Source: an uncultured Fretibacterium sp.
Lineage (GTDB): Bacteria > Synergistota > Synergistia > Synergistales > Aminobacteriaceae
Direction: 5' to 3'
Assembly (NCBI GenBank): GCA_937899395.1
Contig: CALBPU010000021.1
Span: forward strand, 1 to 34,835
Length of the DNA: 34,835 nucleotides
Shown in pieces: positions 23,217-32,172 of the stretch (positions within the stretch are counted from its first letter, which is position 1; the number at the start of each line of letters is the position of its first letter). Position numbers and translations under genes: made by a program. Under the pieces are notes generated by a model. That model was not told the DNA's origin. It searched no databases and worked only from the letters and a program-made list of their open reading frames with translations.

Positions 23217-24310
23217 AAATTAATGAGCGTGTATTGACCGATCATTCGTTGACGAATTATATTAATCGCCTCGTCTGATCGGTCAATACCAATCCAATAA
23301 CGTTCAAGCTCATTTGCAGCTAAGAGACTTGCACCGCTTCCTGCAAAACAATCAAGCACAATACTGTTTTTCAAAGAAGATTGAGAGATAATTAATTTCA
23401 GCATATCGTGATTTTTTTCAGTAGGGTAAACAGGGTTTTGAGGGTCTTTGAAGATCCAGACATCTTGAATTTTTTTACCTTCATGTTCATCAGCATACTT
23501 TTTTATTCGAGGATTGCCGTTAGATGAACATTCTATTTTCCCTTCAGCATCTAATTTATCAAATTCTGATGGATTTGTTCTCCAATGCCGTCCTTCAGGT
23601 ACTGAAATATTTTGCCAAGCCAGTCCTGTTATTCCGTTTTTAGTTTCACCAGGAGCATGAAGTGGAATTGTTGTGTAGCGTCTGCCGTATGCATCAACCT
23701 TTGAAAATCTTTCTGCAATTTCTTTGTCATTCAAAGGCATTTTTACATCATTCCAAATATTTTGTTCTGAATTTTTCACGTAAAATAAAATCATATCTTT
23801 TTCATTACCCCAAGCTTTGCGGAAAAAATTTTTGGGATTTGATTTTATTCTCGTAATATCATTCTTAAAATTCTCTGCACCAAAAATTTCATCAAGAATT
23901 ATTTTTATATAGTGCCCTGTCTTACAGTCAATGTGAATATATAAAGAACCCTGTTTAGAAAGAAGCTCATGAATAATTATTAATCGTTCCCACATGAAAA
24001 GCAAAAATTTTTCCAAAGGCATTTTGTCGGAATAAGCTTTTTTATTTTTCACTGAGCTAACGGAATTTGCCCTGCCTTCTGAAATGAAAAAATCCTGCAT
24101 TGTGTTAAACGGAGGGTCTATATACACTAAATCTATTTTTTCTTTATAATACTTCAATAAAACTGATAGTGCTGTAAAATTTTCAGCCTTAAATAAATAA
24201 TTTTTGGCCTCAGGCAATGTGACATTTAATTTTTTTGCAATATTTAATGCTTTTTGCAGTACGTCATAAGGCAGTAATTTATTCTCAAAATTAAGACGAA
24301 GCATTTTCAT
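23213..24310 (-). CDS. Beta-class DNA methyltransferase (N6-adenine or N4-cytosine)
   Basis: A 365-residue site-specific DNA methyltransferase. The catalytic motif VYIDPPFNT comes first (near residue 68) and the AdoMet-binding LDCFAGSGASLLAANEL comes last (near 322), the order of beta-class enzymes; the region between, including an IHIDCKTGHYIKIILDEIFG helix-strand unit, holds target recognition. The target cannot be read from sequence. It appears complete. The start overlaps, in ATGA fashion, the frame into which an upstream remnant gene can be shifted (see 24291-24506), suggesting it was the second gene of a restriction-modification pair and is now solitary. Confidence 0.88.
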   Translation of the reverse strand: MKMLRLNFENKLLPYDVLQKALNIAKKLNVTLPEAKNYLFKAENFTALSVLLKYYKEKIDLVYIDPPFNTMQDFFISEGRANSVSSVKNKKAYSDKMPLEKFLLFMWERLIIIHELLSKQGSLYIHIDCKTGHYIKIILDEIFGAENFKNDITRIKSNPKNFFRKAWGNEKDMILFYVKNSEQNIWNDVKMPLNDKEIAERFSKVDAYGRRYTTIPLHAPGETKNGITGLAWQNISVPEGRHWRTNPSEFDKLDAEGKIECSSNGNPRIKKYADEHEGKKIQDVWIFKDPQNPVYPTEKNHDMLKLIISQSSLKNSIVLDCFAGSGASLLAANELERYWIGIDRSDEAINIIRQRMIGQYTLINF

Positions 24311-24506
24311 AAAGAATACAAAAATTCACGAAGCACAAGAGTAGACAAACATTATCACGCGCATTAAAAGCCTGACAGATTTTGTTAGATTGTGCCTTTG
24401 AAAGTTCTCTTCGCAAATTTACATTAAGAGGATAAACTTTGAAAAGCTCGTCTAAATAATTTCTTTGTTGTGCAAATTCTATGCTTTTTTTCGTACATTC
24501 ATTCAC
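24291..24506 (-). pseudogene. Probable N-terminal remnant of a type II restriction endonuclease gene
   Basis: A GTG-started frame of 71 codons with no clear ribosome site. Its first part (FAQQRNYLDELFKVYPLNVN to KICQAFNARDN) resembles, from memory, the N-terminus of a group of type II endonucleases of about 250 residues; this is a recollection, not a search. After NARDN the translation becomes implausible (Cys/Leu/Phe-rich). One base shift at about 24350 would instead read CLSTLVLREFLYSL and end in a TGA overlapping the methyltransferase ATG. So both a frameshift and loss of most of the gene are suggested. It could also be an unrelated small protein. Confidence 0.4.
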
Positions 24507-24608
24507 AATAAAAATATTTTACTACAAACAATATTTCGCTCAAAAATTTTTTCGTGATAAAATCAATCATACAAATTTTATAAATTTTTAGGAAGGGAGT
24601 TTTCTCAG

Positions 24609-26492
24609 ATGAAAATTTTGTTTATAATTTTGGCATTATTGATTTTTTGTCCCGCTCATTCAGCAATCGCAGCAATGCCTCCGTTGTTACCTATGGAGGA
24701 TTTTTTCCGCAACGCCGAATCAGCAGCATATTCAATTTCTCCTGACGGCACACGTTTAGCATTTGTCCGTCCTTGGGAACATCGAATGAATGTTTATGTC
24801 CGTGAAATTTCAACAGGAGATGAAAAACGGATTACTTCAGCAACTGAACGCGACATTGCCGGGTTCTTCTGGAAAGGCAGCGATAAAATCGTTTATGTTC
24901 AGGATTTCGGAGGAGACGAAAATTTTCACGTCTATATCACCGACATTAAAGGCTCCTATGTTAAGGATTTAACGCCGTTTGAAAAGGTTCGTGCCGGAGT
25001 TCTTGATGACCTTGAAGATGACCCTAAACACATGTTAATCGAAATGAATAACAGAAATCCTGAAGTCTTTGATGTTTACAGATGTGATATTGAAACAGGC
25101 GAGCTTAAACAAGTTGCTGAAAATCCGGGAAATATTATAGGCTGGCTCACTGACCATGACGGAAAATTAAGGGCAGCTATACAAACTGACGGAGTTAATG
25201 CAAGCTTCTTATACAGGACAACTGAAAGCGAAGATTTCAGAAACTTAATCACAACGAACTTCAAAGAAACTTTTGAGCCTGTATTATTCGCTTATGATAA
25301 CAAATTAATGTACGTTGTTTCAAATTTAAGTCAGGATAAAACCGCATTTTACACTTTTGACCCTGAAGCTAATAAAACCCTCGACTTAGTTTTTGTTCAC
25401 GATGAAGTTGACGCAGGAAGCATTTTACATTCCAAAAAACGCAAGCTCATTACTGGCGTAACGTTTACAACAGATAAAAGGAATTATAAATTCTTTGATT
25501 CTGACAGAGAAGATTTACAGAAGACCATTGATTCATTTTTCCCGAATTATGAGGCTGTTGTAGTTGATATGGACGATGACGAACGCCGTGTTATTGTCAG
25601 AACTTACAGCGACAGAACAAGAGGCACTTATTATTTATTCGACCGAAAAGATAATTCAATGTCAAAACTTGCTGATTTGTCAACATGGCTCAAAGAAGAA
25701 CAAATGGCTCCGATGAAACCCTTAACTTTCAAATCACGCGATGGTTTAACAATTCACGGATATTTAACGCTTCCGTTAGGTGTAGCTTCAAAAGACCTTC
25801 CGTTAGTCGTGATACCTCATGGAGGCCCTAGCGCAAGAGATACATGGGGCTTTGATTCGGTTGCACAATTTTTAGCAAACAGAGGCATAGCGGTTTTACA
25901 GGTAAATTTCAGAGGCTCAACAGGTTACGGAAAAGCATTTTGGCAGGCAGGCTTCAAACAATGGGGCAGAAAAATGCAAGATGATGTTACAGACGGAGTG
26001 TTATGGACAGTTGAACAGGGTATAGCTGACAGAACACGCCTTGCAATTTTCGGAGGAAGTTACGGAGGTTATGCGGCTCTCGCAGGAGCGACATTCACGC
26101 CTGATTTATATGCTTGTGCTGTAAGTTATGTAGGACCTTCAAATATTTTCACGCTTCTTGAAACAATTCCGCCTTATTGGGAACCGTTCAGAGAAATGGA
26201 ATATGAGGAAATCGGAGACCCTGTTAAAGACAAAGAATTATTAACGGAAATTTCACCGCTGTTTCATGCCGATAAAATAAAAATTCCGTTATTCGTAGCT
26301 CAAGGCGCAAATGACCCACGTGTTAATAAAGCCGAATCTGATCAAATTGTCGAAGCCGTCAGAAAAGCCGGTAAAGATGTTATATATATGGTCAAGGAAA
26401 ACGAAGGACACGGATTTCATAATGAGGAAAACAGATTCGATTTCTTTAGACAAATGGAAGAATTTTTCAAGAAACATTTAGGTTCAAGATAA
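24609..26492 (+). CDS. Secreted S9-family prolyl oligopeptidase-like peptidase
   Basis: A 627-residue serine peptidase. A signal peptide (about 1-21, hydrophobic core ILFIILALLIF) directs export. Residues 30-380 form the beta-propeller gate (SPDGTRLAFV, then repeating W/D-rich blades), and 390-627 the alpha/beta-hydrolase domain: VIPHGGPSARDTWGF (oxyanion region), FGGSYGGYAAL with nucleophile Ser near 483, GANDPRV with Asp near 569, and EGHGF with His near 601. It should cut short peptides outside the cytoplasm, feeding amino-acid fermentation. GGAAGGGAG precedes the ATG, and a strong terminator follows. Confidence 0.93.
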   Translation: MKILFIILALLIFCPAHSAIAAMPPLLPMEDFFRNAESAAYSISPDGTRLAFVRPWEHRMNVYVREISTGDEKRITSATERDIAGFFWKGSDKIVYVQDFGGDENFHVYITDIKGSYVKDLTPFEKVRAGVLDDLEDDPKHMLIEMNNRNPEVFDVYRCDIETGELKQVAENPGNIIGWLTDHDGKLRAAIQTDGVNASFLYRTTESEDFRNLITTNFKETFEPVLFAYDNKLMYVVSNLSQDKTAFYTFDPEANKTLDLVFVHDEVDAGSILHSKKRKLITGVTFTTDKRNYKFFDSDREDLQKTIDSFFPNYEAVVVDMDDDERRVIVRTYSDRTRGTYYLFDRKDNSMSKLADLSTWLKEEQMAPMKPLTFKSRDGLTIHGYLTLPLGVASKDLPLVVIPHGGPSARDTWGFDSVAQFLANRGIAVLQVNFRGSTGYGKAFWQAGFKQWGRKMQDDVTDGVLWTVEQGIADRTRLAIFGGSYGGYAALAGATFTPDLYACAVSYVGPSNIFTLLETIPPYWEPFREMEYEEIGDPVKDKELLTEISPLFHADKIKIPLFVAQGANDPRVNKAESDQIVEAVRKAGKDVIYMVKENEGHGFHNEENRFDFFRQMEEFFKKHLGSR

Positions 26493-26503
26493 AATTATTA
26501 ACT

Positions 26504-26540
26504 ACAGACCTTGCGAATTTCGTGAGGTCTGTTTTTTTTT
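26504..26540 (+). terminator. Rho-independent terminator after the S9 peptidase gene
   Basis: ACAGACCT (26504-26511) pairs with AGGTCTGT (26525-26532) and is followed by nine T residues. Confidence 0.85.
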
Positions 26541-26637
26541 TGCGTTTTTTTCCGTAAATGTGATAAAATTACTACATATAAGGGTAAAATTTTTGCTCAA
26601 AACATTTCATATTATTCTTAGGAGCTGATGATTTTAA

Positions 26638-27051
26638 TTGTCCCCTAAAGGCGTTCATTATATTGTCGAAGTTTCCGGCTGTGATGATACTATTACAAAC
26701 GTTCCGAAATTGCAGGATATTCTTGTCGAAGCTGCTAAACGTGCTCATGCTCAAGTTTGGTCAGTGTCATTTAACAAATTTCCTCCAAACGGTGTAAGCG
26801 GTGTCGTGGTTATCAGTGAGTCTCATTTATCTGTTCATACATGGCCTGAAGTTAATTATATGGCTCTTGATATTTACACTTGCGGAGCACATACTGAACC
26901 TATGATAGCTGTTGATTATGTTCTTGAACAGGTTAAAGCCTCTCATATTCACATAACTGAAATAACTCGAGGGCTTGATGATAATGATGAAGTTTTTTAT
27001 CATTCGTTCATAACTTGGGAAGAAAATCGGGTAGACGGTTTGAAAAAATGA
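26638..27051 (+). CDS. speD: S-adenosylmethionine decarboxylase proenzyme
   Basis: A 137-residue SpeD of the small bacterial type, which cleaves itself to form a pyruvoyl cofactor and makes decarboxylated AdoMet for spermidine synthesis. The processing site is ESHLSVHTWPE, with cleavage expected between Glu61 and Ser62; the catalytic Cys lies in DIYTCGAH near residue 82. The TTG start at 26638 is forced, because the codon just before it is an in-frame TAA; GGAG lies 13 bases upstream. No speE is visible nearby. Its stop overlaps the start of the next gene (ATGA), which points to joint translation. Confidence 0.93.
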   Translation: MSPKGVHYIVEVSGCDDTITNVPKLQDILVEAAKRAHAQVWSVSFNKFPPNGVSGVVVISESHLSVHTWPEVNYMALDIYTCGAHTEPMIAVDYVLEQVKASHIHITEITRGLDDNDEVFYHSFITWEENRVDGLKK

Positions 27052-27953
27052 AGCATACTTTGAAAATTTTCATTGCGCTTTTAACTGTCATGTTCTCTTC
27101 AACAAATATTTTTGCTGCTGAACATGGCAGTTTATTTCACCCTGACAAAACTAACGACGAAATTTTAACTTCACTCATAAATTCTCAGTCGAAAAAATTC
27201 ACTGTTGAAACTTTCAGCGATGATGTTACGGGATTATCAATAAAATATAACATTTATCTTCCTGAAAAGGCACCGCACGAAAAATTACCCGTCGTATTTT
27301 TCATTGCTGACGGAAGCGCATCAGGAAAAGACCCCGAATTTTCTTTAACTCAAGGTTACGGAGCTTTAGTTTGGGGCGATTATGATTGTGCCGTAATTGT
27401 TCCGACATATCCAAAAATGATTTTAGATGATCATGACGGTTTTGTTGTAAGTGATTACGTTGAACTGACTGCAAGATTTGTAAACTATGCTCTGAAAAAT
27501 TATAATCTCGATGAAAAAAGAGTTTATGCTACCGGGCAATCTATGGGCTGTATGACATTCTTAATATTAGCAGCAAAATATCCCGAACTTTTTACGGCAT
27601 GTTTATTCGTTTCAGGCCAATGGGATATTAACAAGCTCACGGGATTAATCGGTCAGAAATTCATTTACGCCGCTTCAAACGGAGATGATAAAGCCTCAAA
27701 AGGTCAACGGGAAGTTATCGAGATGTTCAATAAATCTGAAGTTCCTTATGTATCTTATCAAAATATTGACGCTAAAAATAACGGCATTAAAATTTTGAAC
27801 GAACAGCCCGTAAATTTCGTAACCTTCAAAGCAAAAACTACTTTGCCTGAAGGAACAAAAGGAAATTATTCGGAACATATGACATCATTTGATTATGTAT
27901 ATAAAAATTCTGAGTTTACAAATTGGCTTTTAGCTCAGACGAAAGGAGAGTAA
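27048..27953 (+). CDS. Secreted alpha/beta-hydrolase (esterase, PHB-depolymerase/feruloyl-esterase-like)
   Basis: A 301-residue exported hydrolase: signal peptide 1-23 (LKIFIALLTVMFSS core, ending IFA before AEHG). The nucleophile Ser lies near 165 in YATGQSMGCMTF, typical of polyester or feruloyl esterase-like enzymes; a His near 282 (NYSEHMTSFDYVY) is a candidate for the triad. It probably hydrolyses an ester outside the cytoplasm; substrate unknown. The ATG at 27048 overlaps the speD stop (ATGA) and gives a clean signal peptide, so it is preferred to an upstream TTG. Confidence 0.82.
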   Translation: MKHTLKIFIALLTVMFSSTNIFAAEHGSLFHPDKTNDEILTSLINSQSKKFTVETFSDDVTGLSIKYNIYLPEKAPHEKLPVVFFIADGSASGKDPEFSLTQGYGALVWGDYDCAVIVPTYPKMILDDHDGFVVSDYVELTARFVNYALKNYNLDEKRVYATGQSMGCMTFLILAAKYPELFTACLFVSGQWDINKLTGLIGQKFIYAASNGDDKASKGQREVIEMFNKSEVPYVSYQNIDAKNNGIKILNEQPVNFVTFKAKTTLPEGTKGNYSEHMTSFDYVYKNSEFTNWLLAQTKGE

Positions 27954-27962
27954 TTATTAACA

Positions 27963-28847
27963 ATGGAAAATTTTTTCGCTAAACCGGCACCGAGTTACAC
28001 GTTTGAAATTTTTCCTCCGAAAGGCAACAAAAGCACTGAAGGAACTTATGCCGTTATTGACAGCCTCGTGAGTTTCAACCCCGATTTAATCAGCGTAACT
28101 TACGGTGCAGGAGGTTCAAGCCGTGATAACACTGTCGAAATCGCTTCAGGCATTCAGAACAAATACAACGTCTGCGGAGTTGCTCATTTAACATGTGTCG
28201 GAACAACACGTGAAAATATCCGTGAAATTCTCAACAGGTTAAAATCAAACGGAGTTAGAAATATTTTAGCTTTGAGAGGAGATTTGAAGGATAAATCAGA
28301 TTTAGGAGATTTTCATCATGCTTCCGAATTAATTTCGTTTATCAAAAATGAATTCGGTAATGATTTTGATGTTTTCGCAGCATGTTATCCCGAAAAGCAC
28401 CCTGAAGCAAAATCTGTTGAAGAAGATTTAATTCATCTCAAAGAAAAATGTGATTTAGGAGTTAAAGGTTTAATTTCGCAATTATTTTTTGACAACGATA
28501 TTTTTTGCGAATGGCGCGAAAGAGCAAGGGCAATGGGAGTTACTCAACCGATAATCGCAGGTATCATGCCCATAACTTCAGCGTCTCAAATTGAAAAGGT
28601 CGTTGAGATGTGCGGAGCTTCAGTTCCCGAAAGAGTAAGACGTTTCGTTAATACTTACGGCCATCATCAGGGAGCTGTCAAAGAGGCCGGAATAGCTTAC
28701 GCAACAGAGCAGATTATAGACTTGCTTGCACGAGATGTTGAAGGCATTCATTTATACACTATGAATCAGGCCGATACAGTCAGACGTATTGACGCAGGCA
28801 TTCGTTCGGTACTTTATACAAAACGTTATGCAGTTCGTTCCAACTGA
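27963..28847 (+). CDS. metF: 5,10-methylenetetrahydrofolate reductase
   Basis: A 294-residue FAD-dependent TIM-barrel enzyme reducing methylene-THF to methyl-THF. Signatures: YTFEIFPPKG, SVTYGAGGSSRDNTVEIAS, HLTCVGTTRENIREIL, NILALRGD, AACYPEKHPEA, and QLFFDNDIFCEW with GIMPITSASQ. AAAGGAGAG precedes the ATG. It overlaps the next gene, a methionine synthase activation-domain protein, by 20 bases, linking methyl-THF production to B12-dependent methyl transfer. Confidence 0.96.
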   Translation: MENFFAKPAPSYTFEIFPPKGNKSTEGTYAVIDSLVSFNPDLISVTYGAGGSSRDNTVEIASGIQNKYNVCGVAHLTCVGTTRENIREILNRLKSNGVRNILALRGDLKDKSDLGDFHHASELISFIKNEFGNDFDVFAACYPEKHPEAKSVEEDLIHLKEKCDLGVKGLISQLFFDNDIFCEWRERARAMGVTQPIIAGIMPITSASQIEKVVEMCGASVPERVRRFVNTYGHHQGAVKEAGIAYATEQIIDLLARDVEGIHLYTMNQADTVRRIDAGIRSVLYTKRYAVRSN

Positions 28848-29418
28848 TAAATTAATAACAGATGCTCTTCGTTATATGAGAGTTCCTCCGCAGACTCATA
28901 ATCAGGAATTAATCGACACTGTTGTGAATGCGTTCGAGAAACTTGAAACTTATGTAACTCCGAGAGCTGTATACGGAAGATTTCACGTTATTCATTTTGA
29001 CGGAGGAATTGAACTGGAAGGAGCATATATTTACAGCAACGATATAGCGAGATTAACATCAAGATCAAACGATTGTTATATTTTAGCTGCAACATTGGGA
29101 CATGAAGTTGATCGTCAGATCTCACTTGCTCAACAAAAAAATATGCTTGACGGAATTGCTCTTGATGCTTGTGCAAGTGTGAGAATTGACGCGTTTTGCG
29201 ACCAGTTTATAAAAAGTGAAATAAAACCGGGACTTAATGCAGGAGAATTTTTGACTTCAAGATTCAGTCCGGGCTATGGAGATTTGAACATGAATGTTAC
29301 GGAAGATATACTTCAGATTTTGAACGCAGGTAAAAGAATCGGTCTTTCCGTGACACGTTCGTTAATGATGATGCCTATAAAATCAATAACAGCGTTTATC
29401 GGTTTATATCATGCATAA
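28828..29418 (+). CDS. Stand-alone vitamin B12-dependent methionine synthase activation-domain protein
   Basis: About 196 residues resembling the C-terminal reactivation domain of MetH: the middle part reads CYILAATLGHEVDRQISLAQ, then LDGIALDACASVRIDAFCDQ, TSRFSPGYGDLNMNV and a C-terminal KSITAFIGL where MetH has its AdoMet-binding RxxxGY-SPGYG region. Such separate proteins are thought to help reductively reactivate cobalamin on a MetH that lacks this domain. The core methionine synthase is not in the window. The ATG at 28828 overlaps the metF end; an earlier TTG at 28789 would extend deeper into metF. Confidence 0.85.
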   Translation: MQFVPTDKLITDALRYMRVPPQTHNQELIDTVVNAFEKLETYVTPRAVYGRFHVIHFDGGIELEGAYIYSNDIARLTSRSNDCYILAATLGHEVDRQISLAQQKNMLDGIALDACASVRIDAFCDQFIKSEIKPGLNAGEFLTSRFSPGYGDLNMNVTEDILQILNAGKRIGLSVTRSLMMMPIKSITAFIGLYHA

Positions 29419-29780
29419 AATTCAAATTTCTTATCAATTTTATTTTTCGGAATCTCTCGAATTAATTCGGCATTTGAATTTTTTTCGAGAGTTTTATTGT
29501 TTTCGTTTTCATGTTGTTTTTGCTGTTGATGTTCATAACTGTCTCGTGAATTTTTTTGCTGTCCTTGTTTACCTTCACGTTCATCATTTTCATTTTTCCT
29601 GTGAACTCTTTGAGCTTCTGAAGCTGCTTCAGAGGCTTGAACAGTTTGAACAACCCTTATTCCTTCACGAACAATTTCTTGGCTTTGTCCTGTATCCTGA
29701 GCTGCTGCCATAGCATTAGGAGCATGATGAGTTGTGTTAGTTACGTTTAAGTTTGACATTAAAATACTTACAGGCTGCAT
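29409..29780 (-). CDS. Small hydrophilic protein of unknown function downstream of the FapA-like gene
   Basis: A 123-residue protein with no recognised family. The first 60 residues (TNTTHHAPNAMAAAQDTGQS, then EIVREGIRVVQTVQASEAAS) look like an amphipathic helix region; the rest is Gln, Asn, Lys and Glu rich, low-complexity and probably disordered. It follows the FapA-like gene after 6 bases in the flagellar/chemotaxis cluster and so is probably co-expressed with it. Its 3' end overlaps by 10 bases the end of the convergent methionine synthase activation gene. Confidence 0.65.
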   Translation of the reverse strand: MQPVSILMSNLNVTNTTHHAPNAMAAAQDTGQSQEIVREGIRVVQTVQASEAASEAQRVHRKNENDEREGKQGQQKNSRDSYEHQQQKQHENENNKTLEKNSNAELIREIPKNKIDKKFEFYA

Positions 29781-29786
29781 TATAAA

Positions 29787-31403
29787 TTAACCTCCTAAAC
29801 GTCCTGCTTTATAATCGAACGATTCTAATCTTATACATCTTTTTTCATCATCGGCAACAAATGAAGTATATCTGCAAGGTTCATTAACTATATACGTAAG
29901 ACCTCTGACTGTAATTATTACTCCTCCGTAACACATATCTTTAACTCTGACGATGCCTTTATCTTTAACGAGTTCGAGTTCGTCCTCTAATGCTTTTAAT
30001 TCGGTCTGCATACTTTCACGGGCTGCTTGTAATTGGAATTTTAATTTCGTTAAGTCCATCATCATTGCCCGTCGTTTGTCGTCAAGCTGTCCTGCTGCTT
30101 CAAATTTTTTCAGCAAAATTAAATTCGGTTCGACACGTTCAAGATTTTCATCACAGCGTTTTATTTCAGCCGTAAAAACTTTTCTCTTCTCAATCATATC
30201 GGGAGGCAAGCCGACATTAACCTCTGTTTTTGTTCCCATTTCAGAGCCTAAAACATGACACGAAACTTCCAAGCCCGCTTCAATTTTTCCGCCAGCAATT
30301 TGAGACTGTTTACCGCTTCCCAATGCTATAACGGCTCTGTGTGCATATAAATGGCTGTGTAAGATCGAATTTTTAGCCAAGATTGAACCGCCCGAACGAA
30401 TTGTCGCCTGATCTCCGAAATTCAAACTAACATCTCCGTTAGCTCGCAAAATTCCTTTGCCCATTCCTCGAACTCCTCCGTGAACAATCACGACACCCTG
30501 ACTATCAATTTCAGCTCCTTCGACAGTGCCGAAAATTTCAATATTACCTTGAGCTACAACATGAAATCCTTCACGAACAGAGCCGTGAATTTTTACAGCA
30601 CCAGTGAAATCTATACTGCCTATTCCGAAATCAATATCTCTGTGAATATCAAGTTCAGGTAAAACTACCAAACGGCCTTTCTCATTCTTTAATTGTCCTT
30701 CAGCAGTCGCAATTAATAATAATCTGTTCTCTTCATCTCGTTTTAATCCGTCGCCGAATGAAAATTCAACATTTCTAACTGTCTTAGCTTTCGCGGGCTG
30801 TCCTGTAACATCAATTCCGTTTTTGCCTTGCTCTAAAGGGTGTTTAATCGCAATTTCCTGTCCCGGGTGAACTGTAACGATAGTGCTTCTGCTCCAGAAA
30901 TCAATTTTTTCATCTTCACGAACTTCAAAAGGTTTATCAGGATCTTTTATTAATTCGATATAAGCGTCCTTGCCTTCAATAGGCTTAACTCCTTCAGCAA
31001 CAATTACGGGCTGATTAGTAAGTTTTCGAGCCAAAAGAGATTTTATTGACATTGTATTTATTCCGACTTTAACGCCGTTAGCCTGCAAAGATTGTATAAC
31101 TTCCTCTTCAGTCGGCCACGGTTTAGCAAAAAACGGAGGGTCTATTGCAACAGAAGCTGACATTTTATCCTTTGCAAGAGTAACTAAAATTTTAGCATCC
31201 TTTTCAAACGCCGGATTTCTGTTACAGACTTTACAGGTTTCTCCGTCCTTTAAGAATTTTCGTACAGCTTTGAAATCATAACGAAGTATTCCGTATTCCT
31301 TCAAATATGCGTAAACGTCATTCTCTTTGAAGTCCCTGCTGTTGCATGACAAATATATTCCGTCGGGTGTTGCTTCCAGTGAAAATATCTCCTTATCAAA
31401 CAT
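29787..31403 (-). CDS. FapA/DUF342-family protein
   Basis: A 538-residue protein of the FapA (DUF342) family. The N-terminal part (about 90-190) precedes a long run of short beta-strand repeats with Gly turns (for example IDFTGAVKIHGSVREGFHVV, IEIFGTVEGAEIDSQGVVIV, GGVRGMGKGILRANGDVSLN) expected to form a right-handed beta-helix; a coiled coil (about 400-470) and a small C-terminal domain follow. The family is called flagellar assembly protein A, but its role is poorly defined. It lies 1 base after the flagellar-type sigma factor gene in the cluster. Confidence 0.88.
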   Translation of the reverse strand: MFDKEIFSLEATPDGIYLSCNSRDFKENDVYAYLKEYGILRYDFKAVRKFLKDGETCKVCNRNPAFEKDAKILVTLAKDKMSASVAIDPPFFAKPWPTEEEVIQSLQANGVKVGINTMSIKSLLARKLTNQPVIVAEGVKPIEGKDAYIELIKDPDKPFEVREDEKIDFWSRSTIVTVHPGQEIAIKHPLEQGKNGIDVTGQPAKAKTVRNVEFSFGDGLKRDEENRLLLIATAEGQLKNEKGRLVVLPELDIHRDIDFGIGSIDFTGAVKIHGSVREGFHVVAQGNIEIFGTVEGAEIDSQGVVIVHGGVRGMGKGILRANGDVSLNFGDQATIRSGGSILAKNSILHSHLYAHRAVIALGSGKQSQIAGGKIEAGLEVSCHVLGSEMGTKTEVNVGLPPDMIEKRKVFTAEIKRCDENLERVEPNLILLKKFEAAGQLDDKRRAMMMDLTKLKFQLQAARESMQTELKALEDELELVKDKGIVRVKDMCYGGVIITVRGLTYIVNEPCRYTSFVADDEKRCIRLESFDYKAGRLGG

Positions 31404-31404
31404 T

Positions 31405-32172
31405 TTACCTGTTCATTTTCTCCTTTAATATCGCCCTTAACATTGATAAAGCTTTGCCGTGAATTTGTGAAACTCTGCTCTCAGTTACTCCTAAAACTTT
31501 TCCGATTTCCTTCAAGTTCAGTCCTTCATAATAATACAGGCTTAACATATTTCGTTCACGTTCAGGAAGTTCTGAAAGGGCTTCTATTAATTCCTGTTTT
31601 TCGCTTTCATCATCGAGATGTTCAACAATGCCCTCGCGTTCATCAGCCAGTGTTGCCTCAACAGAAACTTCTCCGTCATCAAGCGGCGTAGTGTCATCAA
31701 GCGATGTTATATAACCACGTGAAGCAAGGTTCTGAATCTCGTAATATTCATCTTCATCAATTCCCATTTCTGCCATTAACAATTCATCACGAATTTCGCC
31801 TTTATCACGCAAAATTTTTTCCATAGCTTTATTAAGCTTCTGAACTTTTTCACGCCCTGTCCTTGAAAACCAATCACATTTTCTAAGCTCGTCAAGAATT
31901 GCGCCTCTAATTCTGGGTATAGCATAAGTTTGAAATACAAAGCCTTTTGACGGGTCAAATTTTTCGACAGCGTCTAACAATCCAAACACCCCGAAGCTCA
32001 ATAAGTCCTCATAATCAAGCCCTGATGGAGGTGTTACAGCCATTCTTGATACAACATATTTAATCAATGGAAGGTATTTCACAATGATTTCATCTCGTCC
32101 TAAACCTGTACGTGAATATTCCTCCCATAATTTTTTTTCTTCTGATAAATTAGTTGAGGCCACAGCCGTCAT
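31405..32172 (-). CDS. fliA: FliA/WhiG-family flagellar sigma factor (sigma-28)
   Basis: A 255-residue group 3 sigma factor. Region 2: LPLIKYVVSRMAVTPPSGLD, YEDLLSFGVFGLLDAVEKFD and FQTYAIPRIRGAILDELRKCD, where the R-I-R-G-A-I-x-D-x-L-R motif is typical of FliA. Region 3 spans about 115-170, and region 4 ends with ERNMLSLYYYEGLNLKEIGK and VLGVTESRVSQIHGKAL. It directs transcription of late flagellar and chemotaxis genes. It overlaps the cheD end by 4 bases. Confidence 0.94.
   Translation of the reverse strand: MTAVASTNLSEEKKLWEEYSRTGLGRDEIIVKYLPLIKYVVSRMAVTPPSGLDYEDLLSFGVFGLLDAVEKFDPSKGFVFQTYAIPRIRGAILDELRKCDWFSRTGREKVQKLNKAMEKILRDKGEIRDELLMAEMGIDEDEYYEIQNLASRGYITSLDDTTPLDDGEVSVEATLADEREGIVEHLDDESEKQELIEALSELPERERNMLSLYYYEGLNLKEIGKVLGVTESRVSQIHGKALSMLRAILKEKMNR

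Noticed and set aside
29411..29713. Plus-strand frame of 100 codons opposite the small hypothetical gene
   Set aside because: Antisense of a Gln/Lys-rich coding region, giving a Phe/His-rich translation with no sensible start or family.
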